Assembly (NCBI GenBank): GCA_029204225.1
Contig: CM055101.1
Location: 28,819,475 to 28,883,474 of the forward strand
Reading direction: 5' to 3'
Length of the DNA stretch: 64,000 bases
Source: Diphasiastrum complanatum
Lineage: Eukaryota; Streptophyta; Lycopodiopsida; Lycopodiales; Lycopodiaceae
Under the pieces are notes generated by a model. That model did not search any database. It was not told where the DNA came from and saw only the letters and a program-made list of their open reading frames with translations. Shown here in pieces: positions 33,205 to 45,265 of the stretch (position 1 is its first letter; each line of letters opens with the position of its first letter). Made by a program: the position numbers and the translations under genes.

Positions 33205-33710
33205 CCACCAAGGGTATGGTATGCCAAGATTAGCCATAAATTGGCTAAATGAGCTTACTACAAAAGAGATGTCAGGTCTTGTACAGACCATTGCATACAT
33301 GAGAGATCCAAGTATCGATCAATAAGAATACTCTCTCATCTGCTCCTCTTCCTGCTTGGTCTGAGGGCATTGGTCCCTTGACAAATGCAGGCCTAGATCC
33401 ATCGGTGACTGAGCTAACTTACAATTTATTAGATTATATCTGTTAAGAACATTGAGAAGATACCTTTGTTGAGTAATATAAATCAGTCTTCTCGCTCTGT
33501 CTTGGTGGATTTGAATGCCCAGACAGAAGTGAGCTTCACCCAGGTCAGTCATGTCAAACTCAAAAAACAACATCTGTTTAGCATCCTTAACCAAATTGGT
33601 ATTGTTGCTAAAAAGCAACGTATCATCCACGTATAAGGTGATGATAATGGCTGGTGCATGCATCATTGCCCAAAAGCTTCTAGGCTGAAGCTGTCTCCAT
33701 TGCAACTTAT
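33205..33710 (-). pseudogene. Copia RT fragment
   Basis: Minus frames encode IIITLYVDDTLLFSNN (catalytic YVDD), MTDLGEAHFCLGIQIHQDRA, RYLLNVLNRYNLINCKLAQS, and in another frame ILGSLMYAMVCTRPDISFVV. This is the C-terminal half of a copia RT. It meets a plus-strand copia piece at about 33710. Confidence 0.85.
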
Positions 33711-33714
33711 GTCC

Positions 33715-34810
33715 AGAAAAGATGTTCAACCAAGGCCCTCTCAGGCAGAACACCCCATGAAGTGTGGACAGGATCTAAGCCTTCTGTGAAGAACCTACGA
33801 GTGTTCGGATGCATCGCCTACGCACAGATCCCGAAAGACACAAGGAAGAAATTCAACTTCCAAGGTCTCAAGACCATCCTGATTGGATACACTTCATCTG
33901 ACAACACTTACAAGCTATACGACCCCGATACCCAGTAGACCTTGTTTAGTCGGCACACGGTCTTTATCGAGGATCAATTCATCGACATCAAAGGCAAAGG
34001 CATTGTTCCAAGAGGACCTTCAATGCTTGTCATTGACACGTCAATTTGAGCTTTAGGCTCAAGCATGTCCATCATCGATCCACTATACAACAATGAGTCA
34101 GATGAAGATAATGTTGTTGCTACCCAGCCACAAGTCCTAGGAATGGTTCATCAATCAATTCCTCCAAGAAGATCAAGTCGAGTGTGCACACAGCACACAA
34201 GGTATACTCCTAAATATGCTTGTCTTTTGATACAGGAACTGACAACAATCGAAGAGGCACTTATCCAACTAGACTCTGATCTCTGGAGAGAAGCCATGGG
34301 AAGAGAGTATTCCTCTCTGATCAAGAACCAGACGTGGTCATTAGTCGAAGCTCCTGTTGACTGCAATATCATCAGTGCAAATGGATCTTTAAGATCGTAT
34401 AATGCCAGTGGAGCAGTTGATTGAAGGAAGGCAAGACTGGTAGCACGAGGATTCGCTCTGATCCCCAACATTGACTACAGTGAGACTTTCAGTCCAATAG
34501 TCAAGCATTCATCGATCCAAGCCCTCCCATTGTATGTTGTTACAACCGACCTTGAAGTGCATCAACTTGATGTACAAACAGCTTATTTGAATGGAGTTAT
34601 AGAAGAAGACATCTACATGATCCAGCCCAAAGGATATATTCTAGAAGGTATGAAAAATCATGTCTGTAAACTCCATAAGGCACTTTATGGCTTGCAACAA
34701 TCTGTTAGAGCTTGGTTTCAGAGGATCAACACATTCCTCATCCAACAAGGTTTCCAACCAAGCACTGCTGATTGCAATGTCTATTCCAAGTTGGTGCAGC
34801 AATCCTATAC
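33715..34810 (+). pseudogene. Copia integrase C-terminus and RT N-terminus
   Basis: The plus strand reads TPHEVWTGSKPSVKNLRVFG, IPKDTRKKFNFQGLKTILIG, then after a stop ALIQLDSDLWREAMGREYSS, LVARGFALIPNIDYSETFSP, VHQLDVQTAYLNGVIEEDIY and CKLHKALYGLQQSVRAWFQR. It ends at about 34810, before the catalytic YVDD. Orientation is opposite to the copia pieces on both sides. Stops at about 33940 and 34424 mark it as decayed. Confidence 0.85.
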
Positions 34811-36170
34811 ATTTAGCTGATTCAACCAGGGTATGGTTCTTCCTCTCGGCCAAGCCATTGATTGAGGAGAATAAGAAGTGATAAATTGCTGCTCAATGCC
34901 TTGGCTTTGGTAGTACTCCTTAAATTTGGTAGAGATGTACTCTCCACTATTTTCAGACCTTAGGCTTTGATTGTCCTTTCAATTTCTTTTTTCTGTTCGC
35001 TCCTTGAAAATTCTGAAGCAATTGAAAGCTTATGATTTCTTCTTGATAAAGTACACCATAGTTCTTCTAGAGAATTCATCAATGAAAGTTATGAAATACT
35101 TTGCATCCTTCATAGAAGGATTCTACATCGGGCCACAAATGTCTATATGTACAACATCTAACAATCCTCTAGCAGTATGATGATGGCTTGATCTAAATGG
35201 TTTCCTAGTCTGTTTACAAACTAGACAGGTAACTCGAATTTATTATTAGGATAGTCTAGATCAAGAACAATAGAATGTTTAGACATTTGTTGTACAAAAG
35301 TATGATTCAAGTGACCAAGTCTATAATTCCAAAGTAGACCTTTATTTGCTTGAATGGAAGTACTGAGCGCCTGACTAGAGGCTGAAAAGCAATGACTTAA
35401 TCTATACAAGTATCCATTCCTCTTTCTGAGTGCTAGGATCTTGCCAGTCGCATTGATCACATTCGAATTCTACTTTATGTCCTAGATCTGTGATTCTGCT
35501 TACAGAGAGCAGATTTGTAGACAGATTGGATACATACAGGACTTTAGAAAGTAGCTTAGACTAATCATTCACAAAGCTTAATCTTACAGTACCTTCACCT
35601 TTAATAACTTGTGTGCTATTATCGCCAAGGTGAATGTATTTGTTGGTACTGTAGGGTGTATAGGGCTCGAAACAGCCAATGATACTGTTCATATGCTGAG
35701 TGGTGCTAGAATCCAAGAACCAAGAACTGTCATTGGATGCTCCTTAATGATTGGTCATAAAGGAATCATGATCTATTTCTTGACTAGGCTATGGAGCTTC
35801 TGTAGCTGCATTGGCCACTTGATTTGACTTATCCCTTGCTGTTGTTCTTTGCTTGTAGTATCCGACAGTCTTGAATCTCGTGGTTGTTTCTCTTGCAGTA
35901 TCTGTAGAACAATTTCTTCTTAGTCTACGGATTTGATTGTTCTTTGTGCTGTGTTGGTTTCTGGTCTTGCTTTGATTGCTTCGGACCTTTCTTCTTCTTT
36001 TGCTTAGTCTGGCCTCTGTTGGTATACAAGGCGTGAGAATCAGTCGAGGAACTGGAGGCTTCGTTTCTTCGCGTATCTTTCTGCAACAACATTGTAATGA
36101 CTCTTGAAAGAGTCAGCTTTGGATGTGTCGTGATGATCATCACCTAGCTGTCCTAGATTGCGTACTCTGG
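34811..36170 (-). pseudogene. Copia zinc knuckle, protease and integrase fragment
   Basis: Minus strand, right to left: a Lys/Gln-rich gag end, a knuckle-like CKRNNHEIQDC near 35890, the protease region (IIGCFEPYTPYSTNKYIHLG, degenerate), the GAG-pre-integrase block (LLWNYRLGHLNHTFVQQMSK), then the integrase core (KYFITFIDEFSRRTMVYFIK, the SGEYISTKFKEYYQSQGIEQ segment, AERKNHTLVESAKC). It ends against the plus-strand RT piece. Multiple stops. Confidence 0.8.
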
Positions 36171-36175
36171 ATACA

Positions 36176-36660
36176 AACAATTGAACAAAGTGAGACGAAA
36201 GGATCACATTCAGTTACCCTTTACTAAAAGCATATTGGAGCGACTTGATGGAGCGGAAACATATAGGTTTTTGGATGGATCTAGTGGTTACAACCAAGTT
36301 AAGATCGCACACGCAAATTGCCATAAAATAGCTTTTGCAACAAAATGGAGAACTTATGCTTATAAAGTAATGTCGTTTGGACTTTGTAATGCACCTAGTT
36401 TGTTTCAAAGAGTCATGCAGTTTGCCTTTATAGACTACTTGCAGAAATTCCTTGAAATCTACTTCGATGATCTCGGAGTCCATAGTGCCGATGTAGACCA
36501 TCTGGATAGTTTGGAAAAAGTATTTGAATGTTGTCACAAATACCAAATCTCCTCTAGTCCCAAAAAATATCAAATCTGGGTCACCCATGGAGTTGTCCTT
36601 GGACATGTGATATCAAGACATGGCATTGCTACGGATTATTCCAAAATCAAAGTCAAATGA
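36176..36660 (+). pseudogene. Ty3-gypsy RT fragment (copy 2)
   Basis: A 159-codon plus frame: LPFTKSILERLDGAETYRFL, GSSGYNQVKIAHANCHKIAF, YAYKVMSFGLCNAPSLFQRV, LEIYFDDLGVHSADVDHLDS and GVVLGHVISRHGIATDYSKI. Unlike copy 1 it retains the catalytic FDD. It ends just after GIATDYSKIKVK, and the sequence passes directly into the accessory ORF; RNase H and integrase are absent. Confidence 0.9.
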
Positions 36661-38985
36661 TGGCTATTTGATTGAATCTATCCGAGAGCCCAATTTTTGA
36701 ATAACTTCCTGATGGTTGGCAGCCTCAGGAAGGACCGTATTTCATCCCAGATCCTGCACCATATTGTAGAGTCCAACTACAAGATAGGATCCGGACCATT
36801 AGAGCCTTATAACTGGTTCAAAATAGTATTTGGAGAATTAAAGAGAGCCATCAAGAAAAATTTTAAACAACAGTTTGTTGTTGGGCCTCTTCTCTCCTCC
36901 CTTGTTGTTTCGTACTTAGACAACCGAATCCATGGGTTTTGTGCTAACGACGTGTTTCCTATCTATGAAGAAGACACACCAACCGAATCCTCCCAACAAG
37001 CTTCAAGTTCTCATGGTCGTCATCATCGTGTATGTAGTGAAGTCGTCGTTCTTGACTCGCCTCCCACGTCGCGTCGTCGTACCAGGCAAACATCTTCAGC
37101 TACGTTTTCACCTCCTGTTACAACTCACACTGAATTGCCTATCTCCCAATCCACTGATGCTTTCCTTGCTCAGCTTCCTCACAGGGTTAATCTGTGACCA
37201 TTGGAGATACCATTCCAATCATAGCTGCCCAAGCCACCTCACCCCCACAAACGCGAGCAATTTCACCAAACATGCAAGCATTTATGAATGTGTTCGATGA
37301 TTCCAATCCCTTAGGGCCAGATTAAATTTTTGAGATGCCCAAGAGACCAGGGCCCTTTGATCATTAATCCCTTGAAAAAGAATTTGATCATTTCCATGAT
37401 GCTACGAGTGTTTTTTTTTTATCCTTTCAGATCGATCAACAAGATCAAGCAGATCAGGCACCAGATACTATCAGGGTCGTCCATGCGATCAAATCACCGA
37501 AGTAGTTCGATGCCACGGTACCTGAAGGCTATGAAGAAAAAGACATTTTCAAGGAAGAAGAGCCATGGGCACAACCTCAATGCCAAATAGGCACTGCACA
37601 TGCCATTCCTGTTCTTGTTCCTGCTACTGCTGCCACAACTTCAACACTGGTGGATTTTGGTGATGCACTTGGTTTAGTTTCTAACCTTGCACGTGTGATC
37701 CAATCTATGTTGGATAAGAAAAAAGAAATGGACCAGCGCATAATAGAGTTGGGCTCGGAGAATACCTTGATCAACCAAAAAGTGATCTAGTTGGATCGTG
37801 AATTTAAAGCTTCCAAACAACACTAGGCAAATTCCGAGGCTGAAAGGAAGAAAGCCCAACAATCAGCTGAATCTCTAGAAGGCTATGTGGCAATTCTCCA
37901 AAATACATTGAACGGCAGCGCAAGATCAAGTGGACAAAGCTGTCCAAGATGCCAAACAACAGGTGTTGCTACTTCAAGAGCAACTGGATGTGGCTTCACT
38001 TGAACGAGAGTGCCTTCAAGGTGAATTGGATGCGACCACCCTTGAACGCGATTCTTACCTCCAAACGCAAGTACCTAATCATCCAGTCTCACCTGATGAG
38101 ATCCGATACCTCTTCAAGAAGGTTGAAACCTATCGAACTTCATTGATAGGGTTTCAAGAACAATTTGATAAACTAAAAAGTATGGCATCGACTGAGCTGG
38201 CCAAGGCAAAAGCAATAATGAAAGACTATGAGAAGACGGTCGCTCAAGTGTTAAAGTCAAATCCCCAGTTTCGCTTTTCAGTTATGCCACAGTTCTTGCC
38301 TCAGCAACAGGATCAAGGAGGATTGGATACAGACATGGACCAAAGGGGAGATGCCAGTACTATAGAACACGTAGCACCAGATGTTCAGGCCACAGAAGAA
38401 GGTCCATCTACTTTAGGGACCAGGCCGTTGTTTAAAAAATCGATCACCATCAAGGACCAAATCCAGGCATTTCTACAACAACATCCACACAAGTTCTCGA
38501 GGGGTGGATGGGTGATTAAATTCAAGACCTCTGAAATAGAGGATGGTAAAGAATTGGCTAAATTACCAACGTTGGGAGAGCAGCCGGCATGGAGAACAAT
38601 AGTCTTTGAGAAGACTCCACATTCCATTAGGAGTTATATTGCCAGCCCTCAATCCATACTATTTGCCAATGTCGCGCCGAAAATAAATGGAAAGATTTGG
38701 GGGTTCCAGTGGAATGAGTCAGCATCCATACTCCAAATTGGCCCATAATCCATCAAGTTTATAATTGACAAATATTAGTGAATTTCAACCGAGTATTACA
38801 ATTTTATGCGACCAAGTATAGACATTCACCAGATCCGACCGTTAGGGCAATCTATGTTTTCTGCGAACGACTTGACGATGTTGGTGTCGGTCGCTACACG
38901 ATAGAAAAGATTTCAATGCCATGCGTCTGGAGTTCATGGAGAAGGTGCAGTACGATCTAATAAAAGTATCCAATCAAATATCTAT
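36661..38985 (+). pseudogene. Accessory ORF region of gypsy element (copy 2)
   Basis: After the RT, plus frames give LNNFLMVGSLRKDRISSQIL, WFKIVFGELKRAIKKNFKQQ, then IYEEDTPTESSQQASSSHGR, a Pro/Thr-rich stretch, and after frameshifts a 272-codon frame (37930-38748). That frame starts as a coiled coil (QQVLLLQEQLDVASLERECL, FQEQFDKLKSMASTELAKAK) and ends with a compact-looking domain (FSRGGWVIKFKTSEIEDGKE, IWGFQWNES). Remnants continue to about 38985 (FMEKVQYDLIKVSNQIS). The first half is homologous to 16329-17250 on the minus strand. The family is not recognised. Position after RT, where RNase H and integrase should be, suggests an extra ORF of a non-autonomous or rearranged lineage. Confidence 0.65.
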
Positions 38986-40090
38986 CAATCTGGATTGAGG
39001 CTGTCTGGACCTGTTCGACCTTCTGGATTGAACTTTGGTCCTCTGATGTGGGTTGACTCATTGAGGTTCGGTGTTCGATGGGTCGGATTTGTCAGCAACT
39101 TTTCCCTTGTGGTCGATGAACTGGTCTTCCACAAAAATGATGTCTCTACTGGTGAATGTCTTCTTAGTATCCTCCCCTTGTGGTCGATGAACTGGTCTTC
39201 CACAAAAATGATGTCTCTATCGGTGAATGTCTTCTCAGTGTAAAAATTGTAGACCTTGTATGCCTTGTGATCTGGGAAATAGCTGACGAAAATCATTTTC
39301 CTGCCTTTGTCATCTAGCTTTCTTCTTAGATCTTTAGGGATTTGAACGAAAGCGATGCATCCAAACACTCGAATATTTTTGAGTGATGGTTTTGATCTTG
39401 TCCACATCTCATAAGGTGTCTTGCCATTCAGGGCTTTGGTGATGGATCGATTTTGCAAATAGGCAGTTGTAGTAACATCTTTTGCCCAAAATTTCCTTGG
39501 AAGAGAGGCATGGGCCAACATGCTCTTGGCACTTTCGATGAGTGTCCGATTCTTCCGTTCAGCTATACCATTGGACTAAGATAAATAGCTAGTTGTAAAT
39601 TGCTAATGTATTCCATTGGCCTTGCAGAACTCCTTGAATTCTGTGGAGATGTACTCTCCCCTTCCATCTGTGCGTAGAGCTTTGATCTTCCTCTGGGTCT
39701 GGTTTTTTGCAGACGCTTTGTACTGCTTGCAAAATTTAAATGCTTTGGATTTTTTCTTCATAAAGTAAGTAGCAGTCCTTTGAGAGAAGTCGTTGATGAA
39801 AGTTAGGAAATAGAGAGCTCCCCCTATGGAAGCAATCTGCATCGGTCCACAAATGTCGCTATGTAAAAGGTCAAGCAAGCCTTTCGAAATATGAACTGAG
39901 TCTGAAATGAAGGGGCTTCTTGCATGCTTGCTGATAATATAGCTTTTGCATGGAGAAGTTGGCTTGCTGACAGAAGGTAGATCTTGTACTAGTCTCTGAA
40001 CAAACATTTGCTGGATACTATTGAAATTCAATGGCTGAGTTTGTAAAGATAGTTGCTTCTTCTTCCAAAGGCTAGAACCTTCCGAGATTT
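38985..40090 (-). pseudogene. Copia integrase fragment
   Basis: Minus frames: LHSDICGPMQIASIGGALYF, TFINDFSQRTATYFMKKKSK, LRTDGRGEYISTEFKEFCKA, AERKNRTLIESAKSMLAHAS, KTPYEMWTRSKPSLKNIRVF, IPKDLRRKLDDKGRKMIFVS and DIIFVEDQFIDHKG. This is a nearly continuous copia integrase core plus C-terminus with stops at about 39560-39603. Near its 3' end a ~69-base segment is duplicated in tandem (39109-39245). Confidence 0.9.
39109..39245. repeat. Tandem duplication of ~69 bases in copia integrase
   Basis: TTGTGGTCGATGAACTGGTC and what follows (to GTGAATGTCTTCT) occurs at about 39109 and again at about 39178 with few differences, so the copia frame reads the VEDQFIDHKG region twice, the second time shifted. 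Confidence 0.85.
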
Positions 40091-40139
40091 GTCAGTTAGA
40101 AATCAGCTTGTGATCTAATTCATTAGTATAAGCTCTAAC

Positions 40140-40560
40140 TGTGATGATGTAATTATTGTACAATTTATTTGGTTTACTGTATATGGTTGTGATCAGGACG
40201 TGACCCGTTAGGATATATTGATCGGGCACTGATCTCGTAGACGGCTACTTGGGTTAGCCGGGTAGCCACACATAGGAAGAATTAGCCTATACATAGTTAT
40301 TTACAGTACTTGCTATACTTGGGGCCATGTCCCAAGTTTGTCGGTCGAATTGGGCCATATTGGGCCCGACCTTAGTTTGACAGGTGGTAGGCCAATTTTA
40401 GGACACCTGCCTTTTCATGCAGTTTGTGAATACTCTATATGTACAGTGTTTCTTTGTAATCTATTAACTTTTGTTGTGCCATCTTTGAGAGCTTGTGAGG
40501 AGTGGCTATGGTGATTGTGTGATGTGATCTGCATACTACACTAGATTTTATCGAATTTCA
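40140..40560 (+). repeat. Copia-type 5' LTR
   Basis: About 421 bases from TGTGATGATG to TTTCA, directly before a PBS (TTGGTATCAGAGC, 40563-40575) complementary to initiator tRNA-Met. The left boundary is inferred from the TG. Inside, at about 40436, is CTCTATATGTACAG, TATA-like for an LTR promoter. The matching 3' LTR is not found in the window. Confidence 0.6.
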
Positions 40561-43500
40561 ACTTGGTATCAGAGCGTTAGGGTGATGCAGGTATGCACGA
40601 TCCGGTGGAGATATGGGATAGCATCTTTCACCAGGAGAAATAGCACTCAAAGCGCCTCAAGAGAGAGGACTCCATACGAGGTATCGACAGTCCAGATAGC
40701 TAGAGACAACAAAGTTCCTTCGATCGGAGCTTCGGGGAAGATCAGGAAATTGTCGTAGGTGAATTCCGAAGAGAATTCACAGAGGAATTGCTCAAAACGG
40801 TGTATTGCTTCGAAAAGTGGCTGTGACATAAAGTTGGCCAGATTTCTTTGAGTACTTCGTCAATTATTGAACAGAGCGGATCAGAACGGGCTGCAAGGTA
40901 GTGGTAACTCAGGGTTGAGTGGGTTTTGAAATCCATTTACAGTGTGGGGAGAAAGGAGCAGTTCTGTGAATTGCCAAAAAGTGGCCTAGTTGAAGAAAAA
41001 CAGAAAGTCACGGATCTTTCTCTGTACTTGATGGAATTGAGCACTGTAAACTACTACCTAGCGCTGTATGGGTGAGCTCGAGCAATTTCTAGAAGGGCAG
41101 GGTCAGCCATGGAGCAGACTATGATCAATTAGTTCTCTTTCTCAGAGGCTATGGAAAAGCTTTGCCAGGGTTTTTGAAGACAAAACTGTCGTTTTCTCCT
41201 GGTGGTGAACAATTTTGGGAGTTGTAACAGACCACAAGTGGGGTGCCCTGGTAGCGCGATCCAGTCTGCAGATGGCCGCTGCTGGTCATGGAGGGAGCAA
41301 GATGTTGGATCGATCCACATGGACATCCAAGAAACCCTAGGTATGGAGCTTAGAAGCTTTGCTGGAAAGAGAAGAGGAGGAGAAGTCGTGGGCAGGTCGC
41401 GGGCTGTGAAGTCGAGGAGGCTGGTAGCGGGTTGAAGGGCCTAGCATGCTAAAAAATGTGGATTGGTGCACATATTTGTCGATGACCGTTGAATCATCCT
41501 TTGAGAAGATTGATGGTCGAGATGGTGTTGATAGAACTGATCAAGGGCCGTCAGATGGAGGACCACCCTTGGATGGGTTTGAAGAGACCCCTGAAAGGGC
41601 TGAAGGCCAGTCCTTGAAAATTCTTCATTAAAATTTTTTACATTGAAATGTGAATTTGGACCCGACATGCCAGAAGGGCATTTCTTCATTAAGAAACTTC
41701 ATTACAAAGTTACAGTTCATTTTGCAAGGGCAATATTTGGAGAGGGCTATCCTACGCTAGAAGGCAACGTTTTTGGCCATCCTTAGGCCAAAATGACTCC
41801 TGAAATTGGCTACTCAGAGCCAGCGGACAGAGCAACGTCATAGAGTAGGGAGAAAAGCGTTTTGGGGTGTTTTTGTCACCATTCCATCGAGCAGAGTGCA
41901 GGTGACCTAGTAATGGGCTACATTCGCCATTTGGGTACCGTAAAGCCAAATTTGGGGCAATTTTTTGGCTGGTGAAACCTGCTACAGGGCGGTACAATGA
42001 GGCATTATCGTTTCAAAATCATTATCACTTACTCCTGACAGGGTAACAGGGTGTTTAGAAGCGATAAATGTAGTATGTGAGCGAATGGTAGCCGAATTGT
42101 GTGGAGAAAGCTAGTTTTGGCGACGGAAGTGCAGTTTGGTGGCGTGACTACTCATCATTGGTGACAATTTTGAGAGGGCAAGCAATCACAGGTGAGAGGT
42201 AGGCATGGTATGCCGGTTACAGGTGAAAAATTCTTGTAATCAGCTTCAACTTTTGGGGTTCAACGTATCTGTAGCTTGGAAATTTCTCGTTCGGAGGAAA
42301 ATATGGGCTAGCTTGGAGGTACACACATATTGGTGGTCACAGGTGATGGAAGTGCAAAGTGGTGCCAGTTGGAAGCCATTGGGCAAGATAGTAGACTTGC
42401 ATTGGATGAGTTGTGTGTGGGACACGCAGAGGATGAAGAACGGGTCGATAATCACACTTTGGATGCTCTTGGCAAGTGGTGAGTGTGATGATTTTGCAGT
42501 TTTGCAGTAGGTAAGTCAATTTTGATCAAGACATTGTAGTTGTGGAACAGTGTATCAGGTTTGTCATTGAGGAGATACACTTCAACTACCAGTTTCGGTA
42601 AGTCAAGTCAATTTGCCATATCACTATTGCATCAGGGATGTAGATTCAGTGATGACAGAGGGTGCAGATCATTTGGTTTGGGCCATGGAAGATCTCACAG
42701 GTTCACTTGGAGGGATATTGGCATGCATAGTCATGTGAGGGACTTGATGGTGGCTTTGGAGTTCACATTTCAGTGTATTCTCAGGGAGTGGTTTGGAACC
42801 ATTCACAGGAGCAACTAGGAGCTAGCTTGGGGGAATATAGGTGGGCACTACAAGGTAGATGCTCAGATCTTTGTGATCAGGGATGGCATTGGGATACCTA
42901 GTAGGGATAGCACTGCAGGATGACATGGGATGATCATCAGGGGGCAGCTATTTCATATTGGACTTGAGTCATTGGCATGGACAAGACTTACATGTGGGAT
43001 TCATGATGGAGTCAGAACACTGCAAATGCAAATGGGCAAAGCATGAAGCTTTAAGAGCCAGCTCTAGATTGGAGAGCTGATGAAGATCGTACGAGGTGTG
43101 ATCGGAGGGCAAGCACCATGATGGGTGTTTTGCTAGCGATCTACTGCAGGAGACACTGATGGCGAGGACTTTATGGTGTGCTCATTTGGGAGTACAGGTT
43201 GACATTACAGCATGGGGCTAGTTTTGGACATTGGCATCGATGGGGAGACATCTACCATCACGGGCGTGGATAAGCTACCTATAGCTTTCATGCATTTGGC
43301 TATATTTGCAGGAGTCTAGGCTTGGCACAGGTGTTGGAATTTCCATGGTGCAGATTCTCAGGTGGTGAAATCATGGATAAGCCTAGAGGGAGGCACTCAG
43401 AGCCATATACCTCAGTATGATCAGAGAGACAACAATCTCGGGATTTCGTGAGCGGCGACTCAGGGATATGCTTGCGTTGGCATGGTGTCAGGTGGCACAT

Positions 43501-44230
43501 AGCCAAGGAGAGCGAGCAAATGCTAGGAGCCAGGTGGAGCAGGTGATGCTTTGGAGTTCAGCTTGTCTAGCAGGATGGTGACCAAGATCGGCGACATCAG
43601 ATGAGCATTGTATGTGGATGACGAGTCCATTGGGGTGGCACTCAAGGAGATGCTACAGTTGCTCAGATATGACATGTCATTTGATGTATGGACGATGTTC
43701 TTCAGCTGGTGCATCATGTGTGATGACCTAGGGATGGGTCATGCCTACTTGGAGGTAGGTGGCATGGAGTGTACCTGGAGGTGGTACATATCCTGAGGGC
43801 ATGGAGAGCATTACGGGTGATGTGGATCCAGCATGCCCATGGTTGTGAGCCAGTAGGGATGGAGATGGTTGCTCAGGGAGTGACAGCTGATACTTTGGTG
43901 AGTGATCAGGTGAGCTGCATGGTTATATGCACAGTTATCTCCAGGTTGGCGTCACATGTTGTGTCTATCCATCATTATTTGGTAAGCAAGATGCAACTTT
44001 TAGTTAGATCCAGTTGGAGTCTAGTTGCACTACAGGTGGACAGATTCTTGGGGAGCTATCAGCGAGTAATGGATACTTGGTGATCAGATGGTACAGGAGG
44101 GTACAGGGTTCTGGAGCTATCCTACCTGATATGCTATGGATCGTGAGTGAGTTATTCATCATTATAGTGGATCTAGCTTGCATTTACTTTGGCTTGGACA
44201 CTATGATGGATACATTGGGGAGATAGGCTC
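40561..44230 (+). mobile_element. Interior of a copia-type element without recognisable coding capacity
   Basis: Following the PBS, about 3.7 kb shows no gag, protease, integrase or RT on either strand, only short frames. Composition is unlike the flanks: plus strand G- and CAGGTG-rich. Purine tracts such as TTGGGGGAATATAGG (42829) and ATTGGGGAGATAGG (44214) are candidates for a polypurine tract, but no LTR copy follows. This fits a large non-autonomous derivative (LARD-like) missing its 3' LTR, or a PBS-LTR remnant fused to unrelated DNA. Confidence 0.4.
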
Positions 44231-44243
44231 CTTTGTGGGAGGC

Positions 44244-44540
44244 CTATATACTGGTCAAATCAGAGTTGGCAACGTCAAGCATGGAAAGTTGAAAGTACAT
44301 GGGATGTAGGACAGGCAGATCATCATCGAACCAGTTGCGATGGTGAGTCATGTGTTGGGTTGCTCCAGAATCTAGATACCAGGAATTGATATCTTGTTGT
44401 TCTCTGACTTTGGTCATGAACGCAGTTTCATCTTCCTCTTGTTGTTGGATTGAGTGACTAGTTGTTGCACTGTGTGCTTGTTGTTGGAACTGCTTCTTCT
44501 TTTTGTTGTTGTACTTCAAAGTTCGGCAGTCACACACTTA
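44244..44540 (-). pseudogene. Copia protease fragment
   Basis: Minus frame with a Gln-rich linker, then DINSWYLDSGATQHMTHHRN (aspartic protease active site DSGA) and WFDDDLP. Truncated on both sides. Confidence 0.8.
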
Positions 44541-44884
44541 GAAATCTTTGCAAAGAGGAATATTCTCTCTAAAAATTCTTATATTTCCTTTGAAATTTCT
44601 AATATTCCCTCTACTTTTCATCTTGATCCATACTAGTATAAACGCACAAGAGCCCAAGAAGATCCCGAGCGGTCGTACACTTGCGCACTGAATCGATATT
44701 GCATGTGTCCGTACATATTGAATCAGCGCGGGAACAGCCAAGTCAAGGACTAGGAGTGATACTTGTGTGCGTTGAATCAATATCAGGTGTAGAACCAAGG
44801 TTGTATGGTTTTGTGGTGCGATAAATTTGCAGACAAGTTGTGTGCTCAGACTGAGTCATTCTTGCGATCCGGACTCATCTATTC

Positions 44885-45040
44885 AGTAATGGCAACTCTA
44901 AGAGAGAGTGTCCTCAATGAGTCATGCAAATTGAAAGGAGCCGACAACTATGCAGTTTGGAAATTCAAACTGAAGAACATTTTGAAATCAATTGCATCAC
45001 AGACTAGATTTCACTACCTTTCCAACAAGCTATAAGGCAC
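44885..45040 (+). pseudogene. Copia gag N-terminal fragment
   Basis: Plus frame reading VMATLRESVLNESCKLKGAD then NYAVWKFKLKNILKSI, the conserved N-Y-x-x-W-x-x-x-x-x-x-L start of copia gag. Only ~50 codons remain; a stop follows at 45035. Confidence 0.65.
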
Positions 45041-45265
45041 TAGATTTGGATCTACCTTGGAGAAACACCACCAACTCAAAGTTAGGTGATATCACACGTG
45101 TCTGAGCACCTCTGTCTGTACAATAATCAGGCTGGATCAAATCATCATGATTTTGACCCCTTTCGGTCTCAAAATCCACTTGATAGCAAACTATGTCCAA
45201 ACTAGCTCTCAAAACCTTGTTTTTTCAAGCAATTTTCATGAAGCATGATGTGTGCCATCCAAGGC

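Noticed and set aside
41202-44226. Many short ORFs in the G-rich interior
   Set aside because: None exceeds about 105 codons, none shows a domain, and they scatter over all frames.
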